Positions 13,640 through 22,151 of a DNA stretch of 31,650 nucleotides are shown in pieces. The stretch's first letter is position 1; each line of letters begins with the position of its first letter. A model generated the notes under the pieces. That model searched no databases, had not been told where the DNA came from, and was given only the letters and a program-made list of their open reading frames with translations. This stretch comes from a virus. The stretch lies in the IMG/VR virus record IMGVR_UViG_3300012012_000202, positions 1-31,650 of that record; one strand, written 5' to 3'. The position numbers were made by a program, and so were the translations under genes.

Positions 13640-14808
13640 TATAATATTAATTTATAGCTTTGACCAAAATTAAATTCGAATTGGTATTGAATTAATTTAT
13701 CTACAACACCCGTTTTGAATGTCATATTTTGTGTTGCTATTGTTACAGGTCTTAATACACTATTTTTATTATCATACCAATATAATTCATCTGAAACTAA
13801 TAATTGTTTTATAATATCATTGTAATCTTCTGTCAGCCAGTTTGTATTTGCTGAAAGGGATTGCTTAGAATCAGAAACATAGTTTAATACTGAACTATCG
13901 GTTGATTGATATGAGAATGAAGATGCTTCCCACGTACCTATTTGTGGAGAATATGTTCTCTTTTCAGTTTGGAAAGATTGTCTACTTACTTCGTTTAAAT
14001 CTATATAGTTAAATTGCCCGTATCGGTTTTTAAAATATATTCTTTGATTTGGATATTTTGTAGCACAAACTACTTCAAATCTAACGCTAGTTCCGATTGA
14101 TGTAGAGCCGCTAAATGCTTGTAAACTATACCATTCAACAGAATTAATTGAGCCAGAATAAGGGAATCCTGTTTGTGAAGGAGCTTGTGAGAAATTAGCT
14201 ATACACAAAGATGTTGTTGTAGCATTTTGTGAAATATTTTGTGTGATTGAACCTAAGTTAGAATTATAAACAATTCTATCAGGAACAGTTGTACCTACAT
14301 TACCAACAAACACACCCATAGTTCCTAAATCAGTTGTTAAAACGGATTGTGTTACAGGTCCATCAGTCATTAATGGCCAGAATGGAGTTTTAGCTGATAT
14401 TTGTTGTCCTATTGCTTCAGGGAATATACCATACCCATCTAATGCTCTATAAGTTTGTGAACGAACGTGTGAGCCCGTTGCGTATGAACTACCTGAAAGA
14501 TATTGCCAATAGAAATCAACTGCATAATACATTACGTTTGAACTATTATCAATTCTCAAATCAGTTAATGTAGAGTTTATAATTCTATTCAAATCAAATA
14601 TACCAACATTCGCAGTATTAGGAAATTTAAGTATAGTATAATCAGCTACTGATGATGATTGAAATAATCCACCTTGCCAATAATATAATTCACCTACATA
14701 TTGAAATGAAGATGATGTATATACGGGTGTATCCTCAGCCACCGTAAATATAATAGGTGATTGAGCTAATGAGCAAGATGCAGGAGTTTGTGTTATAGAT
14801 AATGCCAT
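13639..14808 (-). CDS. Tail structural protein, 389 aa
   Basis: 389 residues, beta-rich with many Ser, Thr and Tyr. The N-terminus (LSITQTPASCSLAQSPIIFT) and the C-terminus (GVVDKLIQYQFEFNFGQSYK) frame a protein type I associate with tail modules of marine phages, but I cannot name a formal family. It lies directly after the neck protein and before the large tail protein, with which it is coupled by TAATG. Probably a distal tail or baseplate component. Confidence 0.6.
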   Translation of the reverse strand: MALSITQTPASCSLAQSPIIFTVAEDTPVYTSSSFQYVGELYYWQGGLFQSSSVADYTILKFPNTANVGIFDLNRIINSTLTDLRIDNSSNVMYYAVDFYWQYLSGSSYATGSHVRSQTYRALDGYGIFPEAIGQQISAKTPFWPLMTDGPVTQSVLTTDLGTMGVFVGNVGTTVPDRIVYNSNLGSITQNISQNATTTSLCIANFSQAPSQTGFPYSGSINSVEWYSLQAFSGSTSIGTSVRFEVVCATKYPNQRIYFKNRYGQFNYIDLNEVSRQSFQTEKRTYSPQIGTWEASSFSYQSTDSSVLNYVSDSKQSLSANTNWLTEDYNDIIKQLLVSDELYWYDNKNSVLRPVTIATQNMTFKTGVVDKLIQYQFEFNFGQSYKLIL

Positions 14809-14855
14809 TACGCTTTTATTTTAAATAACCAATGAAATCAAAAAAGTATTGGATG

Positions 14856-15254
14856 CTACTTTACATCCGCAAATTCAGAATCAATTGCTTGCTTAATAGT
14901 TTCAGCTACTTCATCAGCAATTTGATTTACATAATCATCAATTAACTTTTGTATTTGCGGGTCATTAATTGCTTTTTCAGCAAAGTTTATAGAGCCGGGT
15001 ACGTTCTTAGTTTTACCTCTCCTAACAGTAGATGATACGTTTGGGTCATTCCAAAACTTACCATACTCTGCACCTGGCGGAGAAACATCTAATTCAAATT
15101 CAACAGTACGTTTATTATTGATTTTAGATTCCTTAATCATACCTGAAGGACGATTGAAATCTGCTAACTTACGTTTTAGATTTCCCGTTTTCTTAGGTGC
15201 TTTGATTACTGCTAAATCTCTAATCCTATTTGCTATTTGTGCTAATGTTGCCAT
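14856..15254 (-). CDS. HK97 gp10-like neck / tail-completion protein
   Basis: 132 residues, the usual size for the family. The N-terminal helix (LAQIANRIRDLAVIKAPKKT, followed by GNLKRKL) with the Ala-Pro-x-x-Thr-Gly-x-Leu pattern is the hallmark of HK97 gp10-like proteins. The middle strand (RTVEFELDVSPPGAEYGKFW) and a C-terminal acidic helix complete the fold. These proteins sit at the head-tail joint. Here it is separated from portal and connector by two fibre genes, an insertion into the usual block. Confidence 0.7.
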   Translation of the reverse strand: MATLAQIANRIRDLAVIKAPKKTGNLKRKLADFNRPSGMIKESKINNKRTVEFELDVSPPGAEYGKFWNDPNVSSTVRRGKTKNVPGSINFAEKAINDPQIQKLIDDYVNQIADEVAETIKQAIDSEFADVK

Positions 15255-15263
15255 ATTAATTTA

Positions 15264-16796
15264 TTAAGGACATCCACAACTTGCAGTATTAAATGAGCCA
15301 CTTAAACAACTTCCTAATGTATTATACGAAAATAAACTAAAGCCAGTTACAGGTCTAACTCCCAAATTCATATCAATGCAATATGTTGCACCAATTGATG
15401 GATTAATAAGCGTAGCACTTCCACTATTACAATATGTTATTATTCCTCTACCCGTTGCGCTAGTAATTTGTATAGTATTACAACTAGCAGTAAGAAATAA
15501 AGATGAACTAACTGAATTTCCTGATATTACTATTGGATAATATGCGTTTGCTGATAATCCACTAATACTTCCACTTTGAGCACATCTATATCTTACATTA
15601 TTTGCAGGTATAATCTCTCTAGCCAAAGATGATGAATCTGCTGCAAAATATGAAGCAGTTATTCCTGAGTCACCTCCGAAAAATGTTACTATTTTTTCAT
15701 TAGAACAACTTGCAGTAGGTACACTTTGTGTTGTGCAAGTTTCTACGGTATAAACCTCATTAATACAACCAACTTGCAAATCACCTGTATATCCAAAATT
15801 ATTTGAAATATTATAATTTGGTTCACTGATATTTGTCCACCAATATGTAGAGCCACTAGCTATACAAATTGTTTGTGGTTGATATCCATAGATACTAGCT
15901 GAAAAAAATGTTGTTTTTCCACATGGAGTATATACTAAACTCCCTGTAGCATTTGGATAAAAACCACCATTTGTAGTAATATCTATCGTTGCTTGTTTAC
16001 ATCCACAACTTCCTGTTTCATCAAAAAATTCTGAACAATAATCATAAACAGGGTATTGAATTAATACACTACCACTTCCACCTCCTTTACCTATCCTACT
16101 AACATTTCCTCCACCACCTCCCATTCCATAGAATGGAGCTCCCTCATTTGATTCACCACTTTGTGAACCACCTCTACCATAACTAGTTCCATTGCAACTC
16201 AATCCAGAAGGTGCACCACTAAATGCATCCTCTGCACCTCCTCCTCCACAACCAAATCCCCAAGCAGATTCATTTACAAAGTTTATATATATTCCTACTT
16301 CTCCATTACCTGCACCATTTGTTCCACCAATACCACCTGCTCCACCATTAGGTGTACCACCTGCTCCACCTGTTGATGGAGCGTCACCCTTACCACCTCC
16401 ACCTCCAGTTGCAATCATTGATATATTACTTCCAATAAATGAAGATTGACTACCTGAAATTCCATCACTATTTCCATTAGGCTGATTTCCACCACCTTTA
16501 CCAACAACAGCATTATATGTTCCTTGAAATAATCTTGCATTAGTAGTGTAATTTACACCACCACCACCACCGCCACCGCCACCAAATGATGTATTTCTAT
16601 TACCACCTCCGCCGCCGCCACCTATTACAAAAATTTGAACATTATCAATACTTCCTTTTTGTACAACTAAATCGGCAGAGCCTGTGAATAAATGATATTT
16701 GTATTGCTGCGAACCAGAAATAAAATATCCTTGAACTCCACCGTCTGCAAATAAACACTTTTGTAGTGCACCTTCAAATGTTAATGGTATATACAT
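15264..16796 (-). CDS. Glycine-rich adhesin-like protein
   Basis: 510 residues. After a short N-terminal domain, residues about 70-250 are dominated by Gly runs (VIGGGGGGGNRNTSFGGGGG), resembling the Gly-rich domain of phage tail adhesins. These can form polyglycine-helix bundles that bind the host. The C-terminal half is Cys-rich with repeated modules (CSEFFDETGSCGCKQATIDI, YTVETCTTQSVPTASCSNEK). Probably a receptor-binding or decoration protein on the tail. Its start is joined to the upstream fibre gene as TAATATG. Confidence 0.65.
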   Translation of the reverse strand: MYIPLTFEGALQKCLFADGGVQGYFISGSQQYKYHLFTGSADLVVQKGSIDNVQIFVIGGGGGGGNRNTSFGGGGGGGGGVNYTTNARLFQGTYNAVVGKGGGNQPNGNSDGISGSQSSFIGSNISMIATGGGGGKGDAPSTGGAGGTPNGGAGGIGGTNGAGNGEVGIYINFVNESAWGFGCGGGGAEDAFSGAPSGLSCNGTSYGRGGSQSGESNEGAPFYGMGGGGGNVSRIGKGGGSGSVLIQYPVYDYCSEFFDETGSCGCKQATIDITTNGGFYPNATGSLVYTPCGKTTFFSASIYGYQPQTICIASGSTYWWTNISEPNYNISNNFGYTGDLQVGCINEVYTVETCTTQSVPTASCSNEKIVTFFGGDSGITASYFAADSSSLAREIIPANNVRYRCAQSGSISGLSANAYYPIVISGNSVSSSLFLTASCNTIQITSATGRGIITYCNSGSATLINPSIGATYCIDMNLGVRPVTGFSLFSYNTLGSCLSGSFNTASCGCP

Positions 16797-16797
16797 A

Positions 16798-18333
16798 TTA
16801 TGCGAAATAATTTGCTGCTACTGCGAATATCGAACCAGTATCAAAAGTTAAGAATGTAATTACATCTATTGATGATGTTATTGCGGTTGGTATATAAGAA
16901 AAGCCTGTTGGAAATTTAACAGATGCACTTCCTGTAAATTGAGAACCACTCGTTGTATTTGTTATTCTTAAAGATAAAGTTTGTCCTGGTTGTATATTAG
17001 TTGCTTCAAATCTAGTCGAACCTGATGGTAAAGATACAGTAAAGAAATTTCCTAAAGAACAATTCATACTTGCTGTATTTGATGATATTGTAATTGGAAA
17101 TACTTGTCCTCTAACACTTCCTGAATAAACCATAGAACCACTAACAACTAATGAGCCTGTTATAGTTTGATTACCTATAAAGTTATTACTTCCAGTAGTT
17201 GCGTATGAGCCTGTAAATGATGATAATCCATCAATTCTAGCATTTGTTATTCCATTAGAAGATGATACTGATTGAGATAAAGTATTTAATGCTATATCTG
17301 CTGATTGAGTATATGCGTTAAAAGAAGATGTATTAAGTTTGGTATCAATTTGATTTATCAAACTTCCCGTTGCTGCTGCTAATTCAGCTTGTGTAACAAA
17401 ATCTAATTGTACAGAAGTACTGAAAAATTCTAAAGCATCTAATCTAGCATCGACTGATGTACTAAATGTTGTATTTAAATAAGATGCGGTTGCTTCTACT
17501 GAATCTAATCTACTATCTACTGAAGTAGAAAAAGGAACGTATAATGAAGCCGTAGCCTCTACTACATCTAAACGAGAATCTACTGAAGTTGAGAATGGTA
17601 CATATAAAGATGCAGTTGCCTCTACTACATCTAATCTAGCATCTACTGATGTGCTGAAAGGAACGTATAATGAAGCAGTTGCTTCAACAACATCCAAACG
17701 TGCATCAACAGATTGTGAAAATGGTATATATAAACTAGCAGTTGCTTCAACAATATCTAAACGAGAATCTACCGAAGTAGAATATAAAGTTGCATTACCT
17801 ATTCCCGAAATAGTTGATGAAGAAATGTTATTAGAAACACCCATAGAACCTGTCAAAGAAGCGCTTCCTGACATTATCACGGAACCGATGAGTGTTTGTG
17901 TATCTGAAACCTCATCTCCTAATATATTGCTCCCTGATGAGTAAATAATCGATGATGATTCTATTAGTGTTACTACCTTACTTGCGAATAAAGTTCCACT
18001 AACAATTAAATCATTTTCTATTAACGCATTTGATGCAGTTATGTTTTGTGTTACATCCAAAGAACCTGTCAATGATGTTGCACCGCTAACTGATAAATTA
18101 CCATTAACTCTTACATCATCATTTACAGTTATCTTACCTTCTATATCAAATGTACCACTAACAACTAATTTGCCATCGATTGATACATCACCCAAAGTAT
18201 TCACATAGATACCTATACCATTACCTAATCCATCTTCCAATTCTACTTGCGTAGTAGATGCAGTAATATTACTGCCTAAGTGAATTAGTGATTGGAAACT
18301 TTGTGAAATATATAAGTTACTTAAACTTCCCAT
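16798..18333 (-). CDS. Fibre protein with 21-residue coiled-coil repeats
   Basis: 511 residues. The N-terminal 140 residues have beta repeats of the type VSGTFDIEGKITVNDDVRVN, as in trimeric fibre shafts. Residues about 180-305 contain about six copies of a 21-residue unit (SVDARLDVVEATASLYVPF), likely a trimeric coiled coil. A further module with SYATTGSNNFIGNQTITGSL is shared with the giant fibre at 24766-28659. The C-terminal 90 residues are a small beta domain (FFTVSLPSGSTRFEATNIQP). Probably a tail or neck fibre. It follows the tail terminator gene. Confidence 0.65.
   Translation of the reverse strand: MGSLSNLYISQSFQSLIHLGSNITASTTQVELEDGLGNGIGIYVNTLGDVSIDGKLVVSGTFDIEGKITVNDDVRVNGNLSVSGATSLTGSLDVTQNITASNALIENDLIVSGTLFASKVVTLIESSSIIYSSGSNILGDEVSDTQTLIGSVIMSGSASLTGSMGVSNNISSSTISGIGNATLYSTSVDSRLDIVEATASLYIPFSQSVDARLDVVEATASLYVPFSTSVDARLDVVEATASLYVPFSTSVDSRLDVVEATASLYVPFSTSVDSRLDSVEATASYLNTTFSTSVDARLDALEFFSTSVQLDFVTQAELAAATGSLINQIDTKLNTSSFNAYTQSADIALNTLSQSVSSSNGITNARIDGLSSFTGSYATTGSNNFIGNQTITGSLVVSGSMVYSGSVRGQVFPITISSNTASMNCSLGNFFTVSLPSGSTRFEATNIQPGQTLSLRITNTTSGSQFTGSASVKFPTGFSYIPTAITSSIDVITFLTFDTGSIFAVAANYFA
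17423..17784 (-). repeat. About six 63-bp tandem repeats in the fibre gene
   Basis: Each unit encodes 21 residues of the form FSTSVDARLDVVEATASLYVP. The protein copies are nearly identical while the DNA copies differ at many third codon positions. Confidence 0.75.
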
Positions 18334-18350
18334 TTTATATTATTTATCTT

Positions 18351-19220
18351 TTAATCGAATATCCATTTTCTATAAGCTACATCTGAACCTTGTCCCCATT
18401 TTTGTGGTGTTGTACTCCATATCTGCGGATTAGCCCATAGTTCACAATACTCACACGTTCCAAAATCAGCATATGGTAAATACAATATTGGTAAATTCAC
18501 ATAATCAAAATCGTTCTCACCTTCAAATGTACCTACAATAGTATAACAATTGTAATCATAATAGGTAGTGATATCTCTCGTAGCATTTGGAAAGTACTTA
18601 CTCATAAACACTTGCCCAATACTTCCTGATTCGCTTAGTACTGCTTTATATCTCTCACCACTATTACACTCTTCAATTAAATAGCCACTTCCCGAAGGGT
18701 TAACTAAAAAAAAAAGGCAACGATTTTTATCGTTGTGAGTAGTTAACTCAAAGTTGGCTACCCACCCCGCCAGTCCGTTATTGAACCTATCGGAGAAGGG
18801 TGTACAAACAATATCTCCGTTTACTTCAAATCCCTGCACCCCCCTCTGTGTGTATGCCGTTAAATCGTTTAATACTGCGAGTGTGTTAGCATGAATATCA
18901 ACCATGTCATCCACTCCGTAGAACGGAATTGTTTGAGCGTTTGTGCTACCTGATGATTCATTGTTTAAATTCTTTTGCTTATCAGCAATTGTTAATTGAA
19001 CTGTAAAAGTAGTTGTTGATGTTTCAAATCTACTATCAGTTATTAATACATTACCTAACGGATATTCAGGATACTGCTTATCATCTATTGAATCAATATC
19101 ACCATAGGTTACTGATTGAATCGATGGATGGTTCTTCATTATTGTCTTAAAATAATTTAGGACATTATAATAAAGTGAGTAGTTAACGCCTGTGTTATGT
19201 ACAATTTGTTGATTTGGCAT
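18351..19220 (-). CDS. Tail terminator-like protein with C-terminal extension and slippery site
   Basis: 289 residues in the zero frame. Residues 1-168 fit a tail terminator or completion fold (YYNVLNYFKTIMKNHPSIQS, then PLGNVLITDSRFETSTTTFT, and GWVANFELTTHNDKNRC at the end). At residues 169-172 the codons CTT TTT TTT TTA form C-T10-A. In the zero frame a Cys-containing extension of 117 residues follows (SGYLIEECNSGERYKAVLSE, later FGTCEYCELW). A -1 slip gives one Ser and a stop at 18702-18700, a 173-residue product; +1 also stops at once. Two isoforms are therefore possible. The head-tail connector gene is just upstream. Confidence 0.65.
   Translation of the reverse strand: MPNQQIVHNTGVNYSLYYNVLNYFKTIMKNHPSIQSVTYGDIDSIDDKQYPEYPLGNVLITDSRFETSTTTFTVQLTIADKQKNLNNESSGSTNAQTIPFYGVDDMVDIHANTLAVLNDLTAYTQRGVQGFEVNGDIVCTPFSDRFNNGLAGWVANFELTTHNDKNRCLFFLVNPSGSGYLIEECNSGERYKAVLSESGSIGQVFMSKYFPNATRDITTYYDYNCYTIVGTFEGENDFDYVNLPILYLPYADFGTCEYCELWANPQIWSTTPQKWGQGSDVAYRKWIFD
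18705..18716 (-). promoter_or_regulatory. Slippery site C-T10-A with a stop in the -1 frame
   Basis: The minus-strand run contains T-TTT-TTA in the reading frame, the classic U UUU UUA heptamer. A -1 TAA lies within the next six bases and a small CCC-TTC-GGG hairpin starts five bases downstream. The layout resembles dnaX, where slippage yields a short form. Confidence 0.5.
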
Positions 19221-19226
19221 AGTTTA

Positions 19227-19745
19227 TTATAATTGGATTCCCGCGAAGAATTGTGAACTTTGGTCAGGATAAATCTGAGTCTGATTACCAACTGATTCTA
19301 AATACTGCGGAATATTGTTTGAGTATGCTATTAAATAGTTTTGTAATCTTAACGCATAGTAGTCAGCATTCGTTTGTGTTATTTGTTTAAGGTAATCTAT
19401 CTCCGTTTTAGATGGAGCGACGCCTTGCTCACTTTGTTGCTTCACAGCGCCATTAGATTTAAATTGTACTGAACTGAATGGAATGTATTCTACACATGCA
19501 TACCATAATAAAGTATATTTGATGTGGTCATTCATTAAGTCCTGATAGTATGCATCCAAAGTACCAAAAGTTCCTGCTTCTATTCGTGCTTGTAAAAATT
19601 CAAATAGAACAGTACCTAAAAGATTCTTTAAGTATTTATCCTGTGCAGTTCTTACAAATGGTAATAGAGCATCTGCATCAATAGCACCCTGTAATGGTGA
19701 ATTTTTGATTATATCGTTTCGTGTTATAAATAGTGCGTATGCCAT
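19227..19745 (-). CDS. Head-tail connector (DUF6712-like) protein
   Basis: 172 residues, mostly helical. The N-terminus (LFITRNDIIKNSPLQGAIDA) and the segment FVRTAQDKYLKNLLGTVLFE resemble DUF6712 proteins, which I associate with the gp6-type adaptor next to the portal in phages of Bacteroidota. A further helix pair (KEITQTNADYYALRLQNYLI, approximately) ends the fold. It lies directly after the portal gene, the expected position for an adaptor ring that joins head and tail. Confidence 0.68.
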   Translation of the reverse strand: MAYALFITRNDIIKNSPLQGAIDADALLPFVRTAQDKYLKNLLGTVLFEFLQARIEAGTFGTLDAYYQDLMNDHIKYTLLWYACVEYIPFSSVQFKSNGAVKQQSEQGVAPSKTEIDYLKQITQTNADYYALRLQNYLIAYSNNIPQYLESVGNQTQIYPDQSSQFFAGIQL

Positions 19746-19753
19746 ATGGTTTA

Positions 19754-21055
19754 TTAATTAAATTCTTTTGTAAAAAATGCTGATTTAGTTCCTACTGTTC
19801 TGATAAAATCTATATCATCATTACTCATTTCAGTAATAGCAACATCTTCGTTTGTATCTACTGGCTCATCCTCAACAGTTGCCGGATTTTCCATTGAATC
19901 GTTTACTTCATCTTCTACTTGCTCAACAGTCTTATCAGTTTCTTCAGCAGTTGTTGAAAGAATTACTAATGGAGTTAATTGCTCAAAGTATAATTCAGTA
20001 TCAGCGTATCCACCACACGTTAATGCGTAATCAATAGCATTTAATAATACGTTTTGGAATGGCATGATAGTCATTGTTTGCATAATGCTAAATGCCGTTT
20101 TCATTTCTTCTGATTGAGAAGAGAAACCATTATTAGCAGTTCTGATACCAAACAATAAAGGTGATGTAATTCTATGCGATACTAAGATTCTATCTTGCGC
20201 ATATTCCGCAACATATTGAAACTTTTCGTGCAAATTGTCGATACTAATTGCATCAACAGTTGGTTTAGTGAGTGGGTCATCATTAAATGATAACATAAAA
20301 CGGCCAGCGTTATTTGTGCCCGTAAATTTAGCTTGAAGCAAATCTTCAATAGTTTGTCTTTCTTCTGGTGCAGGTACTCCATTATTAAAGTTTACCATAA
20401 CCAAAGGTAAGAACCCATTTGTAATATTGCTTAAATGCAAATTACTTAATTCAGCTTCACTTATACTGAATTGTAAAGATGATACATAATCAGGTAATGC
20501 GTAGTAGTATAATCCTGGACAATAGTGTTTGATATAAAGGATTTCCATTTTCTCATTTGATGTTTCAAACGCAGGTATCTTCTTTTTATCTCTTACTTTT
20601 CTAGCATCATTCCAATCTACACAATAGTAATAGTTCTCAATACGTGGAGAACCATAAAGCTTTTCAGCTCTAAGTGTTTGAACAGGAACGTGATACATCT
20701 TAATTATCTTAGTATGGTCATCATTCCAATATACTTGAAATGCAGCATTACCAAACAATTTAAAATCAAATGTTACTCTTTTCAATTCCTCTTGCGGAAG
20801 AATTTTAGCAATTACATTGTTAAGTTCTTCTCTTTTAGAGTAGATACCTTTACCAAATATTAAATCAGCAATTCCTTCGATGGATGCTGCATTGGTTGTA
20901 GAATGATTGTAAGCTGTTGTTACTGCATCAAAGAAATCATCGTGTCCATAAACACCAAATGGGACCCAACTATATCGGGTCTTTGTATCCTCCTGAATTA
21001 CAGGAAGTTGATTTGTGTTTACGTTAACTACTGAAAATTTTTGTTGTTGTTTCAT
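19754..21055 (-). CDS. Portal protein
   Basis: 433 residues, usual length for a siphovirus portal. Recognisable parts are an N-terminal arm, a helical wing region (ATVEDEP-type acidic tail excluded) with ADLIFGKGIYSKREELNNVI, a central beta stem (VTFDFKLFGNAAFQVYWNDD, then MYHVPVQTLRAEK), and a long helical stem and crown (FSSQSEEMKTAFSIMQTMTI). The last 60 residues are acidic. The portal forms the DNA channel at one capsid vertex. In this phage it lies after the capsid and tail tube genes, not next to the terminase. The start follows the upstream stop as TAATATG. Confidence 0.8.
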   Translation of the reverse strand: MKQQQKFSVVNVNTNQLPVIQEDTKTRYSWVPFGVYGHDDFFDAVTTAYNHSTTNAASIEGIADLIFGKGIYSKREELNNVIAKILPQEELKRVTFDFKLFGNAAFQVYWNDDHTKIIKMYHVPVQTLRAEKLYGSPRIENYYYCVDWNDARKVRDKKKIPAFETSNEKMEILYIKHYCPGLYYYALPDYVSSLQFSISEAELSNLHLSNITNGFLPLVMVNFNNGVPAPEERQTIEDLLQAKFTGTNNAGRFMLSFNDDPLTKPTVDAISIDNLHEKFQYVAEYAQDRILVSHRITSPLLFGIRTANNGFSSQSEEMKTAFSIMQTMTIMPFQNVLLNAIDYALTCGGYADTELYFEQLTPLVILSTTAEETDKTVEQVEDEVNDSMENPATVEDEPVDTNEDVAITEMSNDDIDFIRTVGTKSAFFTKEFN

Positions 21056-21056
21056 A

Positions 21057-21416
21057 TTAATCCATTATTATATATCGATTCTCTGATTGATGAGAAATAT
21101 ATTGTCTATTTTGATTTTCGTAAACGCTCTTATCAGTGCTTTGAGAAGCATATACCTGAATAGAACCATTCCAAAGCGGAGTAAGCGAACCACTATTGAT
21201 TAGCGTTGCTCTATACTCATCACCAACATTAACACCACTTATGTTCAAAGAGAATGATACATATGATTCATATCCTTCATATGTTAATCCACTTATAGAT
21301 GCAGTTAGGTTTTCCAAAGTTGTCATATCTTGCAAACTCATAGTAAACTGATTACTTGCAGTAGGCTGAGTTCTGAATACATATTGGTTGCTTTGTGATA
21401 TAAAATATGCTAGCAT
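21057..21416 (-). CDS. Hypothetical structural protein, 119 aa
   Basis: 119 residues, beta-rich. It contains ESYVSFSLNISGVNVGDEYR and a tail with many Tyr, Gln and Ser (DKSVYENQNRQYISHQSENR). I recall similar short beta proteins beside portal genes in phages of Bacteroidota but know no function. It is the first gene after the internal terminator at 21480-21511, so it is expressed by read-through or from an unseen promoter. Confidence 0.6.
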   Translation of the reverse strand: MLAYFISQSNQYVFRTQPTASNQFTMSLQDMTTLENLTASISGLTYEGYESYVSFSLNISGVNVGDEYRATLINSGSLTPLWNGSIQVYASQSTDKSVYENQNRQYISHQSENRYIIMD

Positions 21417-21479
21417 TATCTCGTATTTATCTTGTTCTTATCTATAAATAACAACTACGGAAGTATAAATAGTTAAAAC

Positions 21480-21511
21480 AAAAAAAGGGTACTACCGAAG
21501 TAATACCCTTT
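21480..21511 (-). terminator. Internal rho-independent terminator with UUCG loop
   Basis: On the minus strand AAAGGGTATTAC (21511-21500) pairs with GTAGTACCCTTT (21495-21484), 12 bp with one G-U, closed by a C(UUCG)G tetraloop and followed by a T tract. It lies 25 nt after the probable tail tube gene, within the late module. Confidence 0.82.
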
Positions 21512-21535
21512 AATAATTTATTCGCTTATACTGAA

Positions 21536-22072
21536 TTAGTTATATACGATTGTTGGTTGTGTTGATAAACCTGCGAATGGAGAAGTAGTTGTACTACCAC
21601 TCAAAAATGCTGCTGGCAATCTCTCCATACCTGTGAATGTTACTGAATAACCATAAAGGTCACCCATTGCTCCACCTGTTTGAATTGTACCTGCTGTTAC
21701 ATCTGCACCTTCTTTTTCACCAACTAACAATGCATCTCCGTTATTAGTCCAAACTACGATTTGAGGACGTCCATAAGCCATAAGCTTTAATTGAGTCGTC
21801 ATTTCGTTTGTTAATTTCTTCAAATTAAGAAGTAATTCCTGATTGAAGAAAGTTGTACCGTTATCACGAGATGTGTTTACAGTTTCAGTATATGAGCTGT
21901 TTCCTTTAAGTTCGTAGTAATATACAGTCGAGCCTGAAGGTAGGGCGGTTATTTCTCCGCTTCCGTTCTTTGTGAAAGAGCCAGTTGTAAAGTTAATAAA
22001 GTAAGCACCTTGTAGACCACCTACTGATTCTTTACATACTTCCTGACGTCCTTGCGTTAATAAACAAGCCAT
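21536..22072 (-). CDS. Probable major tail tube protein
   Basis: 178 residues, beta-rich. The central helix and strand (LKKLTNEMTTQLKLMAYGRP) and QIVVWTNNGDALLVGEKEGA, followed by TIQTGGAMGDLYGYSVTFTG and MERLPAAF, match a pattern I recall from tail tube proteins of phages of Bacteroidota. It follows the capsid gene and is followed by a strong terminator, consistent with high expression of a capsid-tube pair. A head decoration protein is the main alternative. Confidence 0.62.
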   Translation of the reverse strand: MACLLTQGRQEVCKESVGGLQGAYFINFTTGSFTKNGSGEITALPSGSTVYYYELKGNSSYTETVNTSRDNGTTFFNQELLLNLKKLTNEMTTQLKLMAYGRPQIVVWTNNGDALLVGEKEGADVTAGTIQTGGAMGDLYGYSVTFTGMERLPAAFLSGSTTTSPFAGLSTQPTIVYN

Positions 22073-22101
22073 ATCTTTTGTGTTTTAAGTTTTTAAAATT
22101 T

Positions 22102-22127
22102 GGTGGGAAGTTTGCGGCTGTCCCACC
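22102..22127. promoter_or_regulatory. Hairpin between capsid and tail tube genes
   Basis: GGTGGGA and TCCCACC form a 7-bp stem with a 12-nt loop. On the coding (minus) strand only AAATTTT follows, so termination would be weak; an mRNA stability or processing element is possible. Confidence 0.4.
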
Positions 22128-22151
22128 TTTTTTTATATTAGTTAGTTACTA

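Noticed and set aside
16552-16620. Repeated ACC/GCC triplets on the plus strand
   Set aside because: They are Gly codons of the glycine-rich adhesin on the minus strand.
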